DNA of 64,000 nt from Anabaena azotica FACHB-119 (GCF_014697625.1 NZ_JACJSG010000027.1:1-64000); one strand, 5' to 3'. Numbered from the stretch's first letter, positions 32,898 through 42,844 are shown. Notes: generated by a model from the sequence alone, not told the origin. A program made the numbers and translations.

Positions 32898-34096
32898 AAA
32901 ATCAATATATCTTTTATACTAGAAACGTATCGCAGCAACCAGACACTGCCCACGAAATTCATGATGTTCTTTGTGCTAATGCTGCCGCTAATTTAGGATA
33001 TGCTTCTGTTTTAGTGTATCCAGAAGCAAAACGTGGTTCTTTGAATACATTCTCATTGTTTTCTCCTTACCAACCCAAGCAACCAGATAAGGATTTTGTC
33101 GAATTTTACGATGTACAAGATAAGTTAAAAGTTGCCTCCCTACCAATGCCTTGGCCTATTGATTGTGTTGGAGGCAAATATACAGCATCAAGTACAATAG
33201 TAACGCGATATTATTTACCATTTCATCTTTTATCACATACCAAAATTGTCCATACTAGAGATTGGAATTTTGTCCAAGCCGCAGTTAAAAATCGCATCCC
33301 TACTATCTACGAACGCCACTATTTCCAAAAAGAAAAGGTTCCTAAAGCTATTGCTGAAAGTCCTTTTTTGCAAATAGCTATTACCCAGTCAGAAATTATT
33401 AGACAAAGCCTTATTGAACAGGGGTTTCCCCCTGAAAAAGTTGTCTGGCTACATAACGGTTTTGAGAAATCATTTTTATTAAAACAGCCAGAAGAAGCCG
33501 CCGCATGGCGTAAGGAATTACTCAAAGATGAAAGTCAACGCCTAGTAGTTTATTCTGGCGCTTTATACCCATTTAAAGGTATTGATGTTTTGATTGATGC
33601 AGCTAAAGAATTACCACAAGTACAGTTTGCCATTACAGGTGGTAAGACAGAACAAGTAACAGCCTATCAACAATTAGCTAAAGATAAACAAGTAGAAAAT
33701 ATCAAGTTTCTAGGCTGGGTATTACCTCGCCAACGCTTAGTCAGTTTATTTCAAGCTGCTGATATTTTGGTTCATCCTCACTGTTCTGGTAAGTCGGCTA
33801 ACTTCACCAATCCTGTAAAATTCTTTCAATATATGGCTTCAGGAACTCCCATAGTTATTACCGAAATTCCGCCATTAATGCTGTTTAAAGATATGCCTTT
33901 AGCTGCTGTATGGTGTGAACCTGATAACCCAAATAAATTAGCTCAAGCATTAAAACAGGCTCTGGAAATATATCCAAGAAAGATAGAAGGTTATACCAAA
34001 AATATTGAATTAGCTAAACCATTTTCTTGGGAAAATCGTATAGATAAAATTCTTAGTTATGTAGATGAATCTTTGCGTCCGCAATTAATAAATTAA
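32894..34096 (+). CDS. Glycosyltransferase family 4
   Basis: 400 aa. The ATG overlaps the exporter stop (ATGA), so the two are translationally coupled. Features are KIVHTRDWNFVQAA, VVYSGALYPFKGIDVLIDAA, the EX7E-like region NPVKFFQYMASGTPIVITEI, and a C-terminal helix SWENRIDKILSYV. It is a GT-B retaining-type transferase, probably acting on the polysaccharide carried by the coupled exporter. The donor sugar is unknown. Confidence 0.87.
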   Translation: MKNQYIFYTRNVSQQPDTAHEIHDVLCANAAANLGYASVLVYPEAKRGSLNTFSLFSPYQPKQPDKDFVEFYDVQDKLKVASLPMPWPIDCVGGKYTASSTIVTRYYLPFHLLSHTKIVHTRDWNFVQAAVKNRIPTIYERHYFQKEKVPKAIAESPFLQIAITQSEIIRQSLIEQGFPPEKVVWLHNGFEKSFLLKQPEEAAAWRKELLKDESQRLVVYSGALYPFKGIDVLIDAAKELPQVQFAITGGKTEQVTAYQQLAKDKQVENIKFLGWVLPRQRLVSLFQAADILVHPHCSGKSANFTNPVKFFQYMASGTPIVITEIPPLMLFKDMPLAAVWCEPDNPNKLAQALKQALEIYPRKIEGYTKNIELAKPFSWENRIDKILSYVDESLRPQLIN

Positions 34097-34120
34097 CCTA
34101 TGGTACTTAATTTTAAGTTC

Positions 34121-34175
34121 GTAGTCAGGACTTTAGTCCTATTATATCTAAAATCAGGACTAAAGTCCTGACTAC
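34121..34175. repeat. Perfect 20-bp palindromic hairpin, copy 1
   Basis: GTAGTCAGGACTTTAGTCCT (34121-34140) and its exact complement (34156-34175) flank a 15-bp loop. The same arms with a different loop lie at 57223-57276. In RNA this would be a very stable stem-loop. It separates the second and third transferase genes. Confidence 0.85.
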
Positions 34176-34203
34176 AAACCTCTTAAAAATCACATTATCA
34201 ATA

Positions 34204-35172
34204 ATGAATCTTGGCTCAATGGATATAAAAAAAATTGGCATGATTTCTAGCTATAACAATCTAGCAAAAAGAGCAGATTGGTTATGGCAACAGACACCCC
34301 AACAATTTGGCGTGTGGCGAAATATTCAAATAGAAGCGTTGGCAGAAAAACCTGATTTTCTGTTGATGTATCAATTTGATTTTCCTAAGAATGATAAACA
34401 GCCATCTTGGTTAGATAAGTTACGCCGTAAACCACAAAATCAACAAATTAATGTGGAATCTTTACTCCGAAATGTACCGAAGGAACGTATAATTTATCTA
34501 TTGCGTGAACCTCCCTTAGAAGAGATTGTAGAGAAAAATAAATCATATTATCAAGCAGCAAAACAATATTGCGGTTATATTTCCGGGCCTGATGATTTTG
34601 CCCCTAAGCCTGATTATATGCCCGCTATTTGGTATCATAACAACGCATTTCGAGAACTGAATGAAATGCCTGTACCCGAAAAAGTATTCCCTTGCAGTTG
34701 GATAACTTCTGGTATTAGTCGTACTGCTAACCATCGTCGCCGATTAAAGTTTTTGGAATTACTCCAAGCTAGCGAAGTTAAGTTGAATTTGTATGGACGG
34801 GGTTTACCGGAATGGGCAAAATCATCGGGAGAATTGGGTAATAAATGGTATGGAATGGCTCCATATTATTACAACCTATCAATTGAAAATTATGCGGAAA
34901 ATGATTGGTATGTAAGTGAAAAGTTATGGGATGCTTTATTGGCATGGTGTTTACCAATATATTATGGTGGCCCAGCCGCAGATAAATTGTTACCTCCAGG
35001 CAGTTTTTTACGCCTACCCAGCTTGGATGAAAAAGGTGTGGCTTACATCCAAGAAGTGACAGCTACACCTGATGCTTGGTATGCTGCTAAGGATGCGATC
35101 GCCGAAGCTAGACAAATCATCCTCCACAAACTAAACCTACTCAACTGGTTGTCAGAATTTGTTAGTCAGTAG
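34204..35172 (+). CDS. Glycosyltransferase family 10-like (fucosyltransferase fold)
   Basis: 322 aa (an ATG at 34222 is an alternative start). The C-terminal signature YVSEKLWDALLAWCLPIYYG near residues 237-256 is that of alpha-1,3-fucosyltransferase-type enzymes, which use GDP-fucose. The preceding SIENYAENDW and LKLLELLQ-type helix also fit. Family 10 in cyanobacteria includes many enzymes with untested donors, so fucose is an assumption. It belongs to the polysaccharide cluster. Confidence 0.78.
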   Translation: MNLGSMDIKKIGMISSYNNLAKRADWLWQQTPQQFGVWRNIQIEALAEKPDFLLMYQFDFPKNDKQPSWLDKLRRKPQNQQINVESLLRNVPKERIIYLLREPPLEEIVEKNKSYYQAAKQYCGYISGPDDFAPKPDYMPAIWYHNNAFRELNEMPVPEKVFPCSWITSGISRTANHRRRLKFLELLQASEVKLNLYGRGLPEWAKSSGELGNKWYGMAPYYYNLSIENYAENDWYVSEKLWDALLAWCLPIYYGGPAADKLLPPGSFLRLPSLDEKGVAYIQEVTATPDAWYAAKDAIAEARQIILHKLNLLNWLSEFVSQ

Positions 35173-35246
35173 TCAGTTGACAGTTATCAGTTGTTATTTT
35201 CCCCCTTCCCCTTTCCCCTTTCCCCCTTCCCCTTCCCCAAAACTAT

Positions 35247-36242
35247 ATGGATGGTATTTGTACCCTTGCTAATGACCGAGTTTTCGACCAACTAATTGCT
35301 TTACTCAATAGCATTGAAGCAATTTATGGGCAGAAAATGCCTGTTTGTATTTATCCCTATGACGACAATACAACACAAATTGCGGCAGAAATTGCCCGTC
35401 GTCCCCAAGTGCAGCTTTATGATCATCAAGAGTCAATTCAGCAATGGGATGAATTTGTTTGTAGTGTCTGGGATATCCATCCTACTGCTCAAGCACATTG
35501 GCAGAAAATTAGTCAGGAAAAGTATCATCGTGTCGGTACTCATCGCCGTTACTGCGCCTTTGATGGGCCTTTTGACCGCTTTGTTTACATGGATGCTGAT
35601 ACATTATTAATGAGTCCATTAGACGCAGTTTTTGACCAACTCAATCATTATGATTGGGTGGTGTACGATTTTCAGTATAAAGATTTATCTCACGTTTATA
35701 ACCTTAATTCTGCTAAATTAACAGAATTATTTACCCAAGAACAATTACAAACAGAAGTATTTTGTTCTGGTTTTTATGCAGCTAAAAAAGGTTTATTTAA
35801 TGCCCAAAACCAAAAAATTATTCTAGATAAGTTGCGTCAGGGAGAAGCTGAAGTTCTTTATGATATGGCTCCTGATCAAACAATTCTCAATTATATGGTA
35901 ATGCGGTTAGGCATATCTAATTATAATTTTGCTCTCAATCTACCAAATAACGAAAAGACTGGTTGTTGTGTAACTTCTCCCCACTTTAAAGCCCGCGATA
36001 ATATCTTGTATGACCAAGGTAAACGGCTTACTTATATTCACTATATTGGGCTAAGTTCTAGTTTATTTAGAAGGATTTGTGCAGGGGAAAACCTGGAATT
36101 TCCTTACCGGGATTTGTTCTTGCATTATCGTTATCTGCATGAACCAAACAAACGTCCACAGTTTACAACCAAGCCAAAAGTTATCGAAAATTACCCCAGT
36201 TTGGGTAAGCGGATTTTAAGAAAATTAGGTTTAACAGTGTGA
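35247..36242 (+). CDS. Glycosyltransferase-like protein of Npun_R2821/R2823 family
   Basis: 331 aa. It starts MDGICTLANDRVFDQLIALL and has a GT-A-type DxD region RFVYMDADTLLMSPLDAVFD near residue 110. APDQTILNYMVMR and YIHYIGLSS follow. This matches the cyanobacterial protein family named after Npun_R2821, related to GT8 sugar transferases. It is 10 bp upstream of a paralogue of the same family. A run of CCCCTTT-type units occupies the gap before it. Confidence 0.75.
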   Translation: MDGICTLANDRVFDQLIALLNSIEAIYGQKMPVCIYPYDDNTTQIAAEIARRPQVQLYDHQESIQQWDEFVCSVWDIHPTAQAHWQKISQEKYHRVGTHRRYCAFDGPFDRFVYMDADTLLMSPLDAVFDQLNHYDWVVYDFQYKDLSHVYNLNSAKLTELFTQEQLQTEVFCSGFYAAKKGLFNAQNQKIILDKLRQGEAEVLYDMAPDQTILNYMVMRLGISNYNFALNLPNNEKTGCCVTSPHFKARDNILYDQGKRLTYIHYIGLSSSLFRRICAGENLEFPYRDLFLHYRYLHEPNKRPQFTTKPKVIENYPSLGKRILRKLGLTV

Positions 36243-36251
36243 GGTGAAAAT

Positions 36252-37181
36252 ATGAGTCGGGGAATTTATATTATAGCTAATGATAAAGTTATTGATCAGG
36301 CGATCGCACTCCTTAACAGTATCCGCTTATATGATGCCGATACTCCAGTTGTGATGATTCCCTACGATGATAATTATCATAAAATCGCAGATATTCTCAA
36401 CCAACACTATGGGGTGCAACTCTATAGTGATTTAGCTTTTATAGACCAACTTTCTCAAAGATTGCATCAAACTTTTGGTGGGAAATTTTTCGCCCGTCCT
36501 AATCAATTTCGCAAGCAAGCTTGTTGGTTTGGCCCCTTCGATGAATTTCTCTATATTGATACCGATATTGTTGTCTTTGAAAAAATCATCGATAATCTGA
36601 ACTACCTAGCCGCAGCAGATTTTATATGTTGTGATTATCAACACGCAGGCGGTATCAAAAACGTATTTACCCCTAAAGTTTTTGAAGATCAGGTTTTTAC
36701 TCAAGCAGAAGTTCAAGATATTTTTAACGGTGGTTTTTGGGGTTCTAAGAAAAACTTAATTTCGGCAGATGATTTATTTGCTACCTTTACTGAATGTGCA
36801 GCCCACCCCGAATACTTTGATTTTTCCGAAAAGACTTCTGACCAACCAATTATTAATTATATGTTGCTCAAGCGCATTCCTCGCCGCTTCAACATTGTCC
36901 GCCGTGAAGGTAAAGCACCTGGTAATTGGGCGGGTTCTCCCCATTTTCAAACTCAAGGTAACTTAGTATTTGACCCTAATGTTAATCAACCTCTACAATA
37001 TCTGCATTGGGCAGGTATTCGCATTCAACCGGGTTGTCCCTATTGGGATATCTGGGAATATCACCGCAATTTGAATCCTGACTTCCCTGCGGCTGCTATA
37101 CCCGCGCCAGCAAAGCAAAGCCAATGGCAAAAAGTATTAAATCTCCTGAAAAACCCATTGCGGCAAATACACATTAAGTAA
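36252..37181 (+). CDS. Glycosyltransferase-like protein, paralogue of the preceding gene
   Basis: 309 aa. It shares the layout of its neighbour: GIYIIANDKVIDQAIALLNS at the start, the DxD motif FLYIDTDIVVFEK near residue 97, KTSDQPIINYMLLKR, and LQYLHWAGIRI. The two are an old tandem duplication with clear sequence divergence, so they probably transfer different sugars or act on different acceptors. It is the last gene of the cluster. Confidence 0.75.
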   Translation: MSRGIYIIANDKVIDQAIALLNSIRLYDADTPVVMIPYDDNYHKIADILNQHYGVQLYSDLAFIDQLSQRLHQTFGGKFFARPNQFRKQACWFGPFDEFLYIDTDIVVFEKIIDNLNYLAAADFICCDYQHAGGIKNVFTPKVFEDQVFTQAEVQDIFNGGFWGSKKNLISADDLFATFTECAAHPEYFDFSEKTSDQPIINYMLLKRIPRRFNIVRREGKAPGNWAGSPHFQTQGNLVFDPNVNQPLQYLHWAGIRIQPGCPYWDIWEYHRNLNPDFPAAAIPAPAKQSQWQKVLNLLKNPLRQIHIK

Positions 37182-37544
37182 GTTGCTGAGAAAAGTTAAT
37201 TTACTGACAACGTTTTGCGCTTGGATGAGGCTAAATACTACAATAAAACCCTTAGAGGATGTTTGAAAAGTATTAGGACTTAAGCATAAAAACGAAAAAT
37301 CAAGAGTTTGGGCAAGGGTGTAGGGGTGTAAATCTTTAAAACCCTTACACCCATGACCCCCAGCCTCAACAAACAACTTTAATGCGTAATACCAATTTTA
37401 TATGAGGTTGCACATAATATAAAACCCATTGATTTATCCCCGTTTATCTGCGTGCATCTGCGTTCAATTATTCTCGACATATTATTCTATGCAGCTTCAT
37501 ATTAATTTGGTATAAGTCCTGTATGATTCAAAGAATAATTCCTG
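37182..37544. repeat. Non-coding gap with dispersed repeats
   Basis: TTAGAGGATGTTTGAAAAGT (about 37251-37270) recurs at about 38724-38743. GGGTGTAGGGGTGTAA units follow. CGTTTATCTGCGTGCATCTG (about 37441-37460) recurs in part near 60184-60220. No gene is seen. Confidence 0.6.
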
Positions 37545-38297
37545 CTAGTAGGGAAATATTGTTTTTGTACCCGGTCGTATATCACCGTGGAAGAATCCTT
37601 TATTACGTCCCCTGAACACTGCATCTCCCAAGCCAACAAAGTCAGAAACTTCTAACACTTCCCAAAGTTTCCTGAAGTCGCCGTTCATAGGTTGCATATC
37701 AAGCGCACGGAAGTATAGATGTTGACTGTTGCGAACCCCGCCAACTGCCTTGTTTACATTAGGTGGACGGTAGCCAGAAGTAATTACTATAGGTGAGCCA
37801 AACTTCTCTCTCACTTTTCCCCAAACTTTAGCAAGCCTAACCGCATTCTGTACATATTCGGAAATAGTAGGAATGCGAGTACAGCCCTTAGTTGCTTCAC
37901 CCCAAGTTAAAGGTATACCAGCAACAATGTATTGGTTCTCATAAACTACTTCACCATTAGGAAGTTTCATTGACTTTCCAGTGCGTGTTCCAGCATCTGG
38001 ATTGAGTTTGGGTTGTGAGTCACTACTGTCATCAGTTGTGCTTGCCTTCTCTTCCTGATCTTTGACATCTAGCAACTCTTTAGCAGTAGTTACTCCCAGT
38101 AGTAAAGGGAACTTTAGTTGATTATCTTCTTTGAAGTCTGCAAAAGCTTGTTTTGTTATAGAACCTACAATACCGTCTACTTCTATTTTTAGGATTTCCT
38201 GTATTTCTTTAATTAGCTCTGGAGAACCATCAATGATGGAAATAGTAGGTGCGTTTGCTTGAATAAATTCGGATAGCGATTTGATTTGAGAACTCAT
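37545..38297 (-). CDS. Peptidase M15-type protein with N-terminal peptidoglycan-binding-like region
   Basis: 250 aa. Residues 1-80 resemble a peptidoglycan-binding domain (IKEIQEILKIEVDGIVGSIT, then KQAFADFKEDN). A charged linker follows. The C-terminal M15A-like domain contains SPIVITSGYRPPNVNKAVGG, the zinc ligands in NSQHLYFRALDM, and GFFHGDIRPG. This would be a D,D- or L,D-cleaving cell-wall hydrolase, similar to phage endolysins and some cyanobacterial proteins. There is no signal peptide, so export or a lysis role is unclear. No phage genes are nearby. Confidence 0.75.
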   Translation of the reverse strand: MSSQIKSLSEFIQANAPTISIIDGSPELIKEIQEILKIEVDGIVGSITKQAFADFKEDNQLKFPLLLGVTTAKELLDVKDQEEKASTTDDSSDSQPKLNPDAGTRTGKSMKLPNGEVVYENQYIVAGIPLTWGEATKGCTRIPTISEYVQNAVRLAKVWGKVREKFGSPIVITSGYRPPNVNKAVGGVRNSQHLYFRALDMQPMNGDFRKLWEVLEVSDFVGLGDAVFRGRNKGFFHGDIRPGTKTIFPY

Positions 38298-38793
38298 AAA
38301 TTTTATTCCTTGGTGCGATCGCGCTTAAGTAGACGTTGAAAAAACCTCTATCTAAAGGAATATTCAGTAATTTCGTCATTAAATATGCAATTTATGTGGA
38401 AAATTTGCATTATTCCCTTGTTACCTTTCAAGAAACAAGGCAGGGGGCAGGGGAAACCTTGCTTGTGCAGGACTTACGCAAGTGTCACAATTGGTGGTTG
38501 GTGCGTGACGCTACAAGTCTCATTACCATGTTCAAATATTATCGCCAGTCACACACCCTACAGAAAAAATATGCCAGTTGCGTAAGTCCTATTGTGGAAA
38601 CATTTTTCGAGCTTAAGTATCATAGAAGAATCCCCCAGCTTTTTATGAAAACATCACTATCGCTCGTTTTCTTAGCTGTGGGGAGTACGTCAAGATGATT
38701 TGGCATAATTTTCAAACATTCTTTTAGAGGATGTTTGAAAAGTATGATTCCTGAGATCAAAATGTTAAAGACCTACGATTTTCCAAACATCAT
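38298..38793. other. Non-coding gap between the M15 gene and the small membrane protein gene
   Basis: It holds the complete MITE-like copy at 38469-38590 and a second GAGGATGTTTGAAAAGTAT repeat near 38727. The rest shows nothing recognisable. Confidence 0.6.
38469..38590 (+). repeat. MITE-like element, AGGACTTACGCAA family, copy 2
   Basis: 122 bp with perfect 13-bp terminal inverted repeats AGGACTTACGCAA (38469-38481) and TTGCGTAAGTCCT (38578-38590). The interior is nearly identical to 6522-6643. Confidence 0.9.
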
Positions 38794-39171
38794 TTAAGAT
38801 AAAGAGTCTAAATCGAGTGATTTCATTCCTCGGCGTTCGGCGTAGGTTAACATACTGCCTAATTGGAACCAAACTAGTAGACAAGTGCCTAAGCTGAGGG
38901 GTAAACCGATGCCTAAAGCAAGAATATTGGGAAAGCCGAATATTTCTAAACCAGAGGAGACAAATAAACAAATACCGATAGTGATGCCTAAAAATGGGAA
39001 AGGCAACTGTTTCTTAAATGCTGAATTAGTTTGAGAGTTTTCTGTGCTATTGACTTGCCAATTTTGTACTAATAATTTTAGTGTTCCAGAGAGAGCAAAG
39101 CCAGAAGTAAGCGCTACAAACAGACCTAAAATTAATAAGAAATATGGCGGTTGTGAAGGGTAATAGTACAT
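38794..39171 (-). CDS. Small membrane protein linked to AarF kinase gene
   Basis: 125 aa from ATG 39171 (MYYYPSQPPYFLLILGL). Hydrophobic helices lie at about 10-32, 60-76 and 80-107, so it is an inner- or thylakoid-membrane protein with three or more spans. It follows the AarF/UbiB gene with a 28-bp gap on the same strand and is probably co-transcribed. The C-terminal ERRGMKSLDLDSL is cytoplasmic. No function is known. Confidence 0.65.
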   Translation of the reverse strand: MYYYPSQPPYFLLILGLFVALTSGFALSGTLKLLVQNWQVNSTENSQTNSAFKKQLPFPFLGITIGICLFVSSGLEIFGFPNILALGIGLPLSLGTCLLVWFQLGSMLTYAERRGMKSLDLDSLS

Positions 39172-39199
39172 GAAAACTCCCAATTTTATAAGATGAAAT

Positions 39200-40918
39200 T
39201 TAATTTTTAGCTGCGGATTCGTCAAAAAACGTGAGAGATGTTGCTTGGGGTAAAATGGCAGCAACGCTTTCTCTAGATAAATCTGTCAACAACCCGATCG
39301 CCACATTAAAAATGCGCGTTGGTTTGAGGTCATCTTTCACCAAAAACCATAGGCGTTGGACTTCTTCGGTGTGCAGGCGGTCATCTTCTGTGAGTGCTAG
39401 CACCAATTGGCGGCGTAAAAATTGACCTTCATCAGATAGGAGAAATTCTAACCCCATTCTGGCTGTAGGTAATACGTCAAAGTTGCCATCGGTGCGGGCG
39501 ATCGCAATCAGATTTTCCAAGCGCTGCCACTGAAATCTACCATCTTTAAACAGCACATTCAACAACCGTCTTCTTAATTGGGGAGATTCTCCAGTTAGTA
39601 GGCGTTTAGCTACATAAGGATGACTCACTTCCACAATTTTGAAGTTGGGGTTGAGACTTAGTGCAATCCCTTCTTGTGTCACCAGGGAACGGATAATTAA
39701 AGCAAACTTGGCGGGAACGCGGAAGGGATATTCATACATCAGTTCTGAGAACTGGTCGGTAATGGTTTTAAAGTTAAAGTCCTCGACATTTTTACCGATC
39801 GCATTTCCTAATACTGCCTCTAATGCGGGAATGATGGGGGCAATATTTGTATTGGGGGTGAGAAATCCTAATTTGACGAAATCTAAGGCTAAATCACTAT
39901 AGTCTTTGTTCACCAGATGCACTAACGCATCTACCAAAGTTTCTTTCGTGAGTTCCTCCAACTGATCCATCATGCCAAAGTCAATATAAGCCATGCGACC
40001 ATCAGGCATGGCAAATAAGTTACCTGGGTGGGGGTCAGCGTGGAAAAAGCCGTATTCTAACAATTGTTGCAAACCAGAGGTAACACCGATGCGGATAATC
40101 GCTTCTGGGTCTAAACCTGCGGCGCGGATACTCTTGGTATCTGTCAGCTTGAAGCCGTTAATCCACTCTAAGGTTAAAACTTTACTAGCTGTAAACCGCC
40201 AATAAATACTCGGTACTTTGACTTCGGGATGATCGCGGAAGTTGTGAGCGAATTTTTCCGCGTTGCGTCCTTCGTTGAGGTAATCAATTTCTTCAAATAA
40301 CTTGGTTCCGAACTCATCTACAATCAAGGTCAGGTCATGACCGAGATTGAGGGGTAGCCAAGGTGCTAACCAACCAGCCGCCCAACGCATTATATAGAGG
40401 TCAAGGGTGAGGATGGGGCGCAGATTGGGGCGTTGTACTTTGACTGCGACTTCTTCACCGCTAATCAAGCGTCCTCGGTAGACTTGACCTAAACTCGCCG
40501 CCGCTACTGGAGATGGGGAAAGTTCACTATATATATCACTTATGGATCTGCCTAATTCTGTTTCGATGATTTGATAGGCGATCGCATTATCAAATGGTGG
40601 TAATTGGTCTTGTAGCTTAATCAGTTCTTCTAGAAAATCTTTCCGTATCAGGTCTGGTCTGGTGGAGAGGGCTTGACCTACCTTGATAAAAGTCGGGCCT
40701 AAACGGGTTAGTATGTTTCGTAACTGGCTAGCCCGTTTTCCCTTGTTCTGTTCTTCTTGATTTTGCCATTCATCCCACTTCAAGCCCAAAATAAACGTTG
40801 CAAAATACCACGTTATTTTGAACAACCGTCCTAAAGTTAGCCAGGGACGATAACGATAGTAACTGGCGATCGCATCGGGATTGTAGCGCTTAAGCTGACC
40901 AGGTTGATACTGACCCAC
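39200..40918 (-). CDS. ABC1/AarF/UbiB family atypical kinase
   Basis: 572 aa. It has the KxGQ motif KVGQALSTRPDL at 79-90, the alanine-rich P-loop SPVAAASLGQVYRG near 137-150, and the catalytic block YGFFHADPHPGNLFAMPDGR with IDFGMMDQL after it. These are the hallmarks of the UbiB/ADCK family, which supports quinone or prenyl-lipid metabolism. In cyanobacteria and plastids the family is tied to plastoquinone and tocopherol. A long C-terminal helical part follows. A small membrane protein gene lies downstream. Confidence 0.9.
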   Translation of the reverse strand: MGQYQPGQLKRYNPDAIASYYRYRPWLTLGRLFKITWYFATFILGLKWDEWQNQEEQNKGKRASQLRNILTRLGPTFIKVGQALSTRPDLIRKDFLEELIKLQDQLPPFDNAIAYQIIETELGRSISDIYSELSPSPVAAASLGQVYRGRLISGEEVAVKVQRPNLRPILTLDLYIMRWAAGWLAPWLPLNLGHDLTLIVDEFGTKLFEEIDYLNEGRNAEKFAHNFRDHPEVKVPSIYWRFTASKVLTLEWINGFKLTDTKSIRAAGLDPEAIIRIGVTSGLQQLLEYGFFHADPHPGNLFAMPDGRMAYIDFGMMDQLEELTKETLVDALVHLVNKDYSDLALDFVKLGFLTPNTNIAPIIPALEAVLGNAIGKNVEDFNFKTITDQFSELMYEYPFRVPAKFALIIRSLVTQEGIALSLNPNFKIVEVSHPYVAKRLLTGESPQLRRRLLNVLFKDGRFQWQRLENLIAIARTDGNFDVLPTARMGLEFLLSDEGQFLRRQLVLALTEDDRLHTEEVQRLWFLVKDDLKPTRIFNVAIGLLTDLSRESVAAILPQATSLTFFDESAAKN

Positions 40919-41515
40919 GCCTTTGTCTGCCTCTTCTACTGGGAAATTTACTCTCAGTTATCAGTGAGCCAGCGCGGTCTTGGGGGTTTCCCCCATGAGC
41001 GACTGGCGAACCCGTAAGGGTTATCAGTTATCAGTTCCATCCTTGGGAAAACACTACAGCAATTGGTGCTTGGTTTCAATCCTCCACTAGATTATGTTGA
41101 TAACTGTTCACTGTTCACTGTTCACTGATTTATTGTTTTGACAAGCAAGTTGGTTGCTAGTCTATTTTGGCTAGTTTTCTGCAAAAAAACTGTCAATCTT
41201 CTTGATTTTTGCGTTTTTTCGCAGGTATGCTAACCTATTGGACTTTTCAGATATTTCTATCTTTTTCTTAATTGTACTTTATAAAAGTACAACTTTGTCG
41301 ATGTTATTTATAACTTAACTTTGGGAATACTTTACATAGCTGCATATTTACGTAGTCTGAGCCAGATACATTGGCTACAGGCGTTTAAACGCTTGCTTTT
41401 TTCATTTATCGTATGTAGAATGGCTCAGGCTGGTCAAGCGGAGTTGCCCCGAATTCCTCTGCTGATAGCGTAAGTAATAGCTAAGTTCCCAAAAAAATTG
41501 CTGGGCTAGATTTTG
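40919..41515. other. Non-coding leader region of the secreted protein gene
   Basis: TTATCAG heptamers (about 40952-40964 and 41020-41036), a CACTGTT array (about 41105-41127), and a palindrome GTACTTTATAAAAGTAC (about 41274-41290) are present. A structured-looking stretch is at 41357-41428: CTGAGCCA (41357-41364) can pair with TGGCTCAG (41421-41428), or its GCCA half can instead pair with TGGC at 41372-41375. A GCGTTTAAACGC palindrome followed by T-rich DNA lies between. Confidence 0.5.
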
Positions 41516-42622
41516 ATGAAATCATTTTCAATATTCAGAAACCGCAAATTCAGGTTGCGTATATTTGCGGTAGCAATAAGTGCTTTATTAACTATTAGCT
41601 TGACAAATGCGATCGCTAGTAGTCAAACACCCACTACCAGAGATCCTTGGTTATGGCCATTTTCCACCACATCAATTTGGAATATGCCAATTGGCTCAGG
41701 CGCTAAATACGTAGCAGCTAACATTCAAAAAGCTGGTTGGTTTGGCGTAGATCGAGAGTATTTTTACAAGCTCAAGGATAGTGATCCTCTACGTCCTGTT
41801 TATTCTCCGGGTAGCTGGACTAAAAGGTGTTCTGGCACTAACCCTAACTCCGTCAATATCTCTTTACCCGTTCCCGATAGCTTAATTATTCCTGACGCTA
41901 CCCTCGATCCTTATAATACTCCCAACAATGCCTCGGCTTTTCTCATGCCAGATGGGAAAACCTTAGTACAACTTGAACCATTGGCGCGGTGTGAAAAGGG
42001 CGGGCCGATTTATGGCTGGCGCTATTTCCCTGACCTGACCTTATATGGCCAAGGAATAGGCGGAGCGCATTTCGGCTCTGGACTATCTTCCATTGGCGGT
42101 TCTATTCGTAAAGGTGAATTAACTAACGACCAACCAATTCGCCACGCCATCAAATTATTGTTTTGGAGTAAAAAATACTACTACTATTCATCTAGTGTAC
42201 CTGGATATCGCTGGCCAGCAGACCGATCTGATACTGGAGCCTCCACTAGTTATCAGGGTACAAACCCTAACTTTGTCCAAGGAACCTTACTAGCGATTCC
42301 TCCATCCGTCACCGAATCCAGCCTGAAATTACAAACCGCAGCAGGCAAAAAATTGTTTAAGGTTTTACAAAATTACGGTGGCTACGTTGTTGATGATGCA
42401 GCCTGGGATGCTCATTACATCGCAATGGAACAAGGAGTTCCCGAAGAGTTTCAAGCTAAATATGGTTACAGCATCGAGGGCGGCTCTGGCAATTTTTATG
42501 AGGATGTGATGAAGCTATATAAGGCGCTCTACATCGTTAACAATAATACTTCAACTACCATAGGTGGAGGTGGTAGCACAAGACGCGCTTCTCTAGCTCC
42601 AGCATTACCACCAGCACCATAG
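41516..42622 (+). CDS. Secreted protein of unknown function
   Basis: 368 aa from ATG 41516. The signal peptide has a basic start (FRNRKFRLRIFAVAISALLT) and probable cleavage after AIASS. The mature part is rich in aromatic residues: DPWLWPFSTTSIWNMPIGSG, LPVPDSLIIPDATLDPYNTP, and a glycine-rich YGQGIGGAHFGSGLSSIGGS. The tail is GGGGS/Pro-Ala rich. I do not recognise a characterised family. The composition suggests an extracellular beta-rich protein, possibly carbohydrate-active. Confidence 0.65.
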   Translation: MKSFSIFRNRKFRLRIFAVAISALLTISLTNAIASSQTPTTRDPWLWPFSTTSIWNMPIGSGAKYVAANIQKAGWFGVDREYFYKLKDSDPLRPVYSPGSWTKRCSGTNPNSVNISLPVPDSLIIPDATLDPYNTPNNASAFLMPDGKTLVQLEPLARCEKGGPIYGWRYFPDLTLYGQGIGGAHFGSGLSSIGGSIRKGELTNDQPIRHAIKLLFWSKKYYYYSSSVPGYRWPADRSDTGASTSYQGTNPNFVQGTLLAIPPSVTESSLKLQTAAGKKLFKVLQNYGGYVVDDAAWDAHYIAMEQGVPEEFQAKYGYSIEGGSGNFYEDVMKLYKALYIVNNNTSTTIGGGGSTRRASLAPALPPAP

Positions 42623-42844
42623 GTGACAGGTGACAGGTTACAGTAGGTTGGGCAGTGCAGCGCCAAAACCATAACAAGGTGTAATGCTCACCATACATTT
42701 GAATTAGCAATTATATCAAGTGCGGCTAATTACGATCTGGTTGGTTTAATTGGTAATAGGTAATTGTCTTTTCCAATTACCTATTACCAATTACCAATTA
42801 GCAACCCCCAAGAAGTGATAAGTGTTTAAGCGGACAAGATATTA

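Noticed and set aside
37545..38297. M15 peptidase as an endolysin of a prophage
   Set aside because: No other phage-like gene (holin, capsid, terminase, integrase) lies near.
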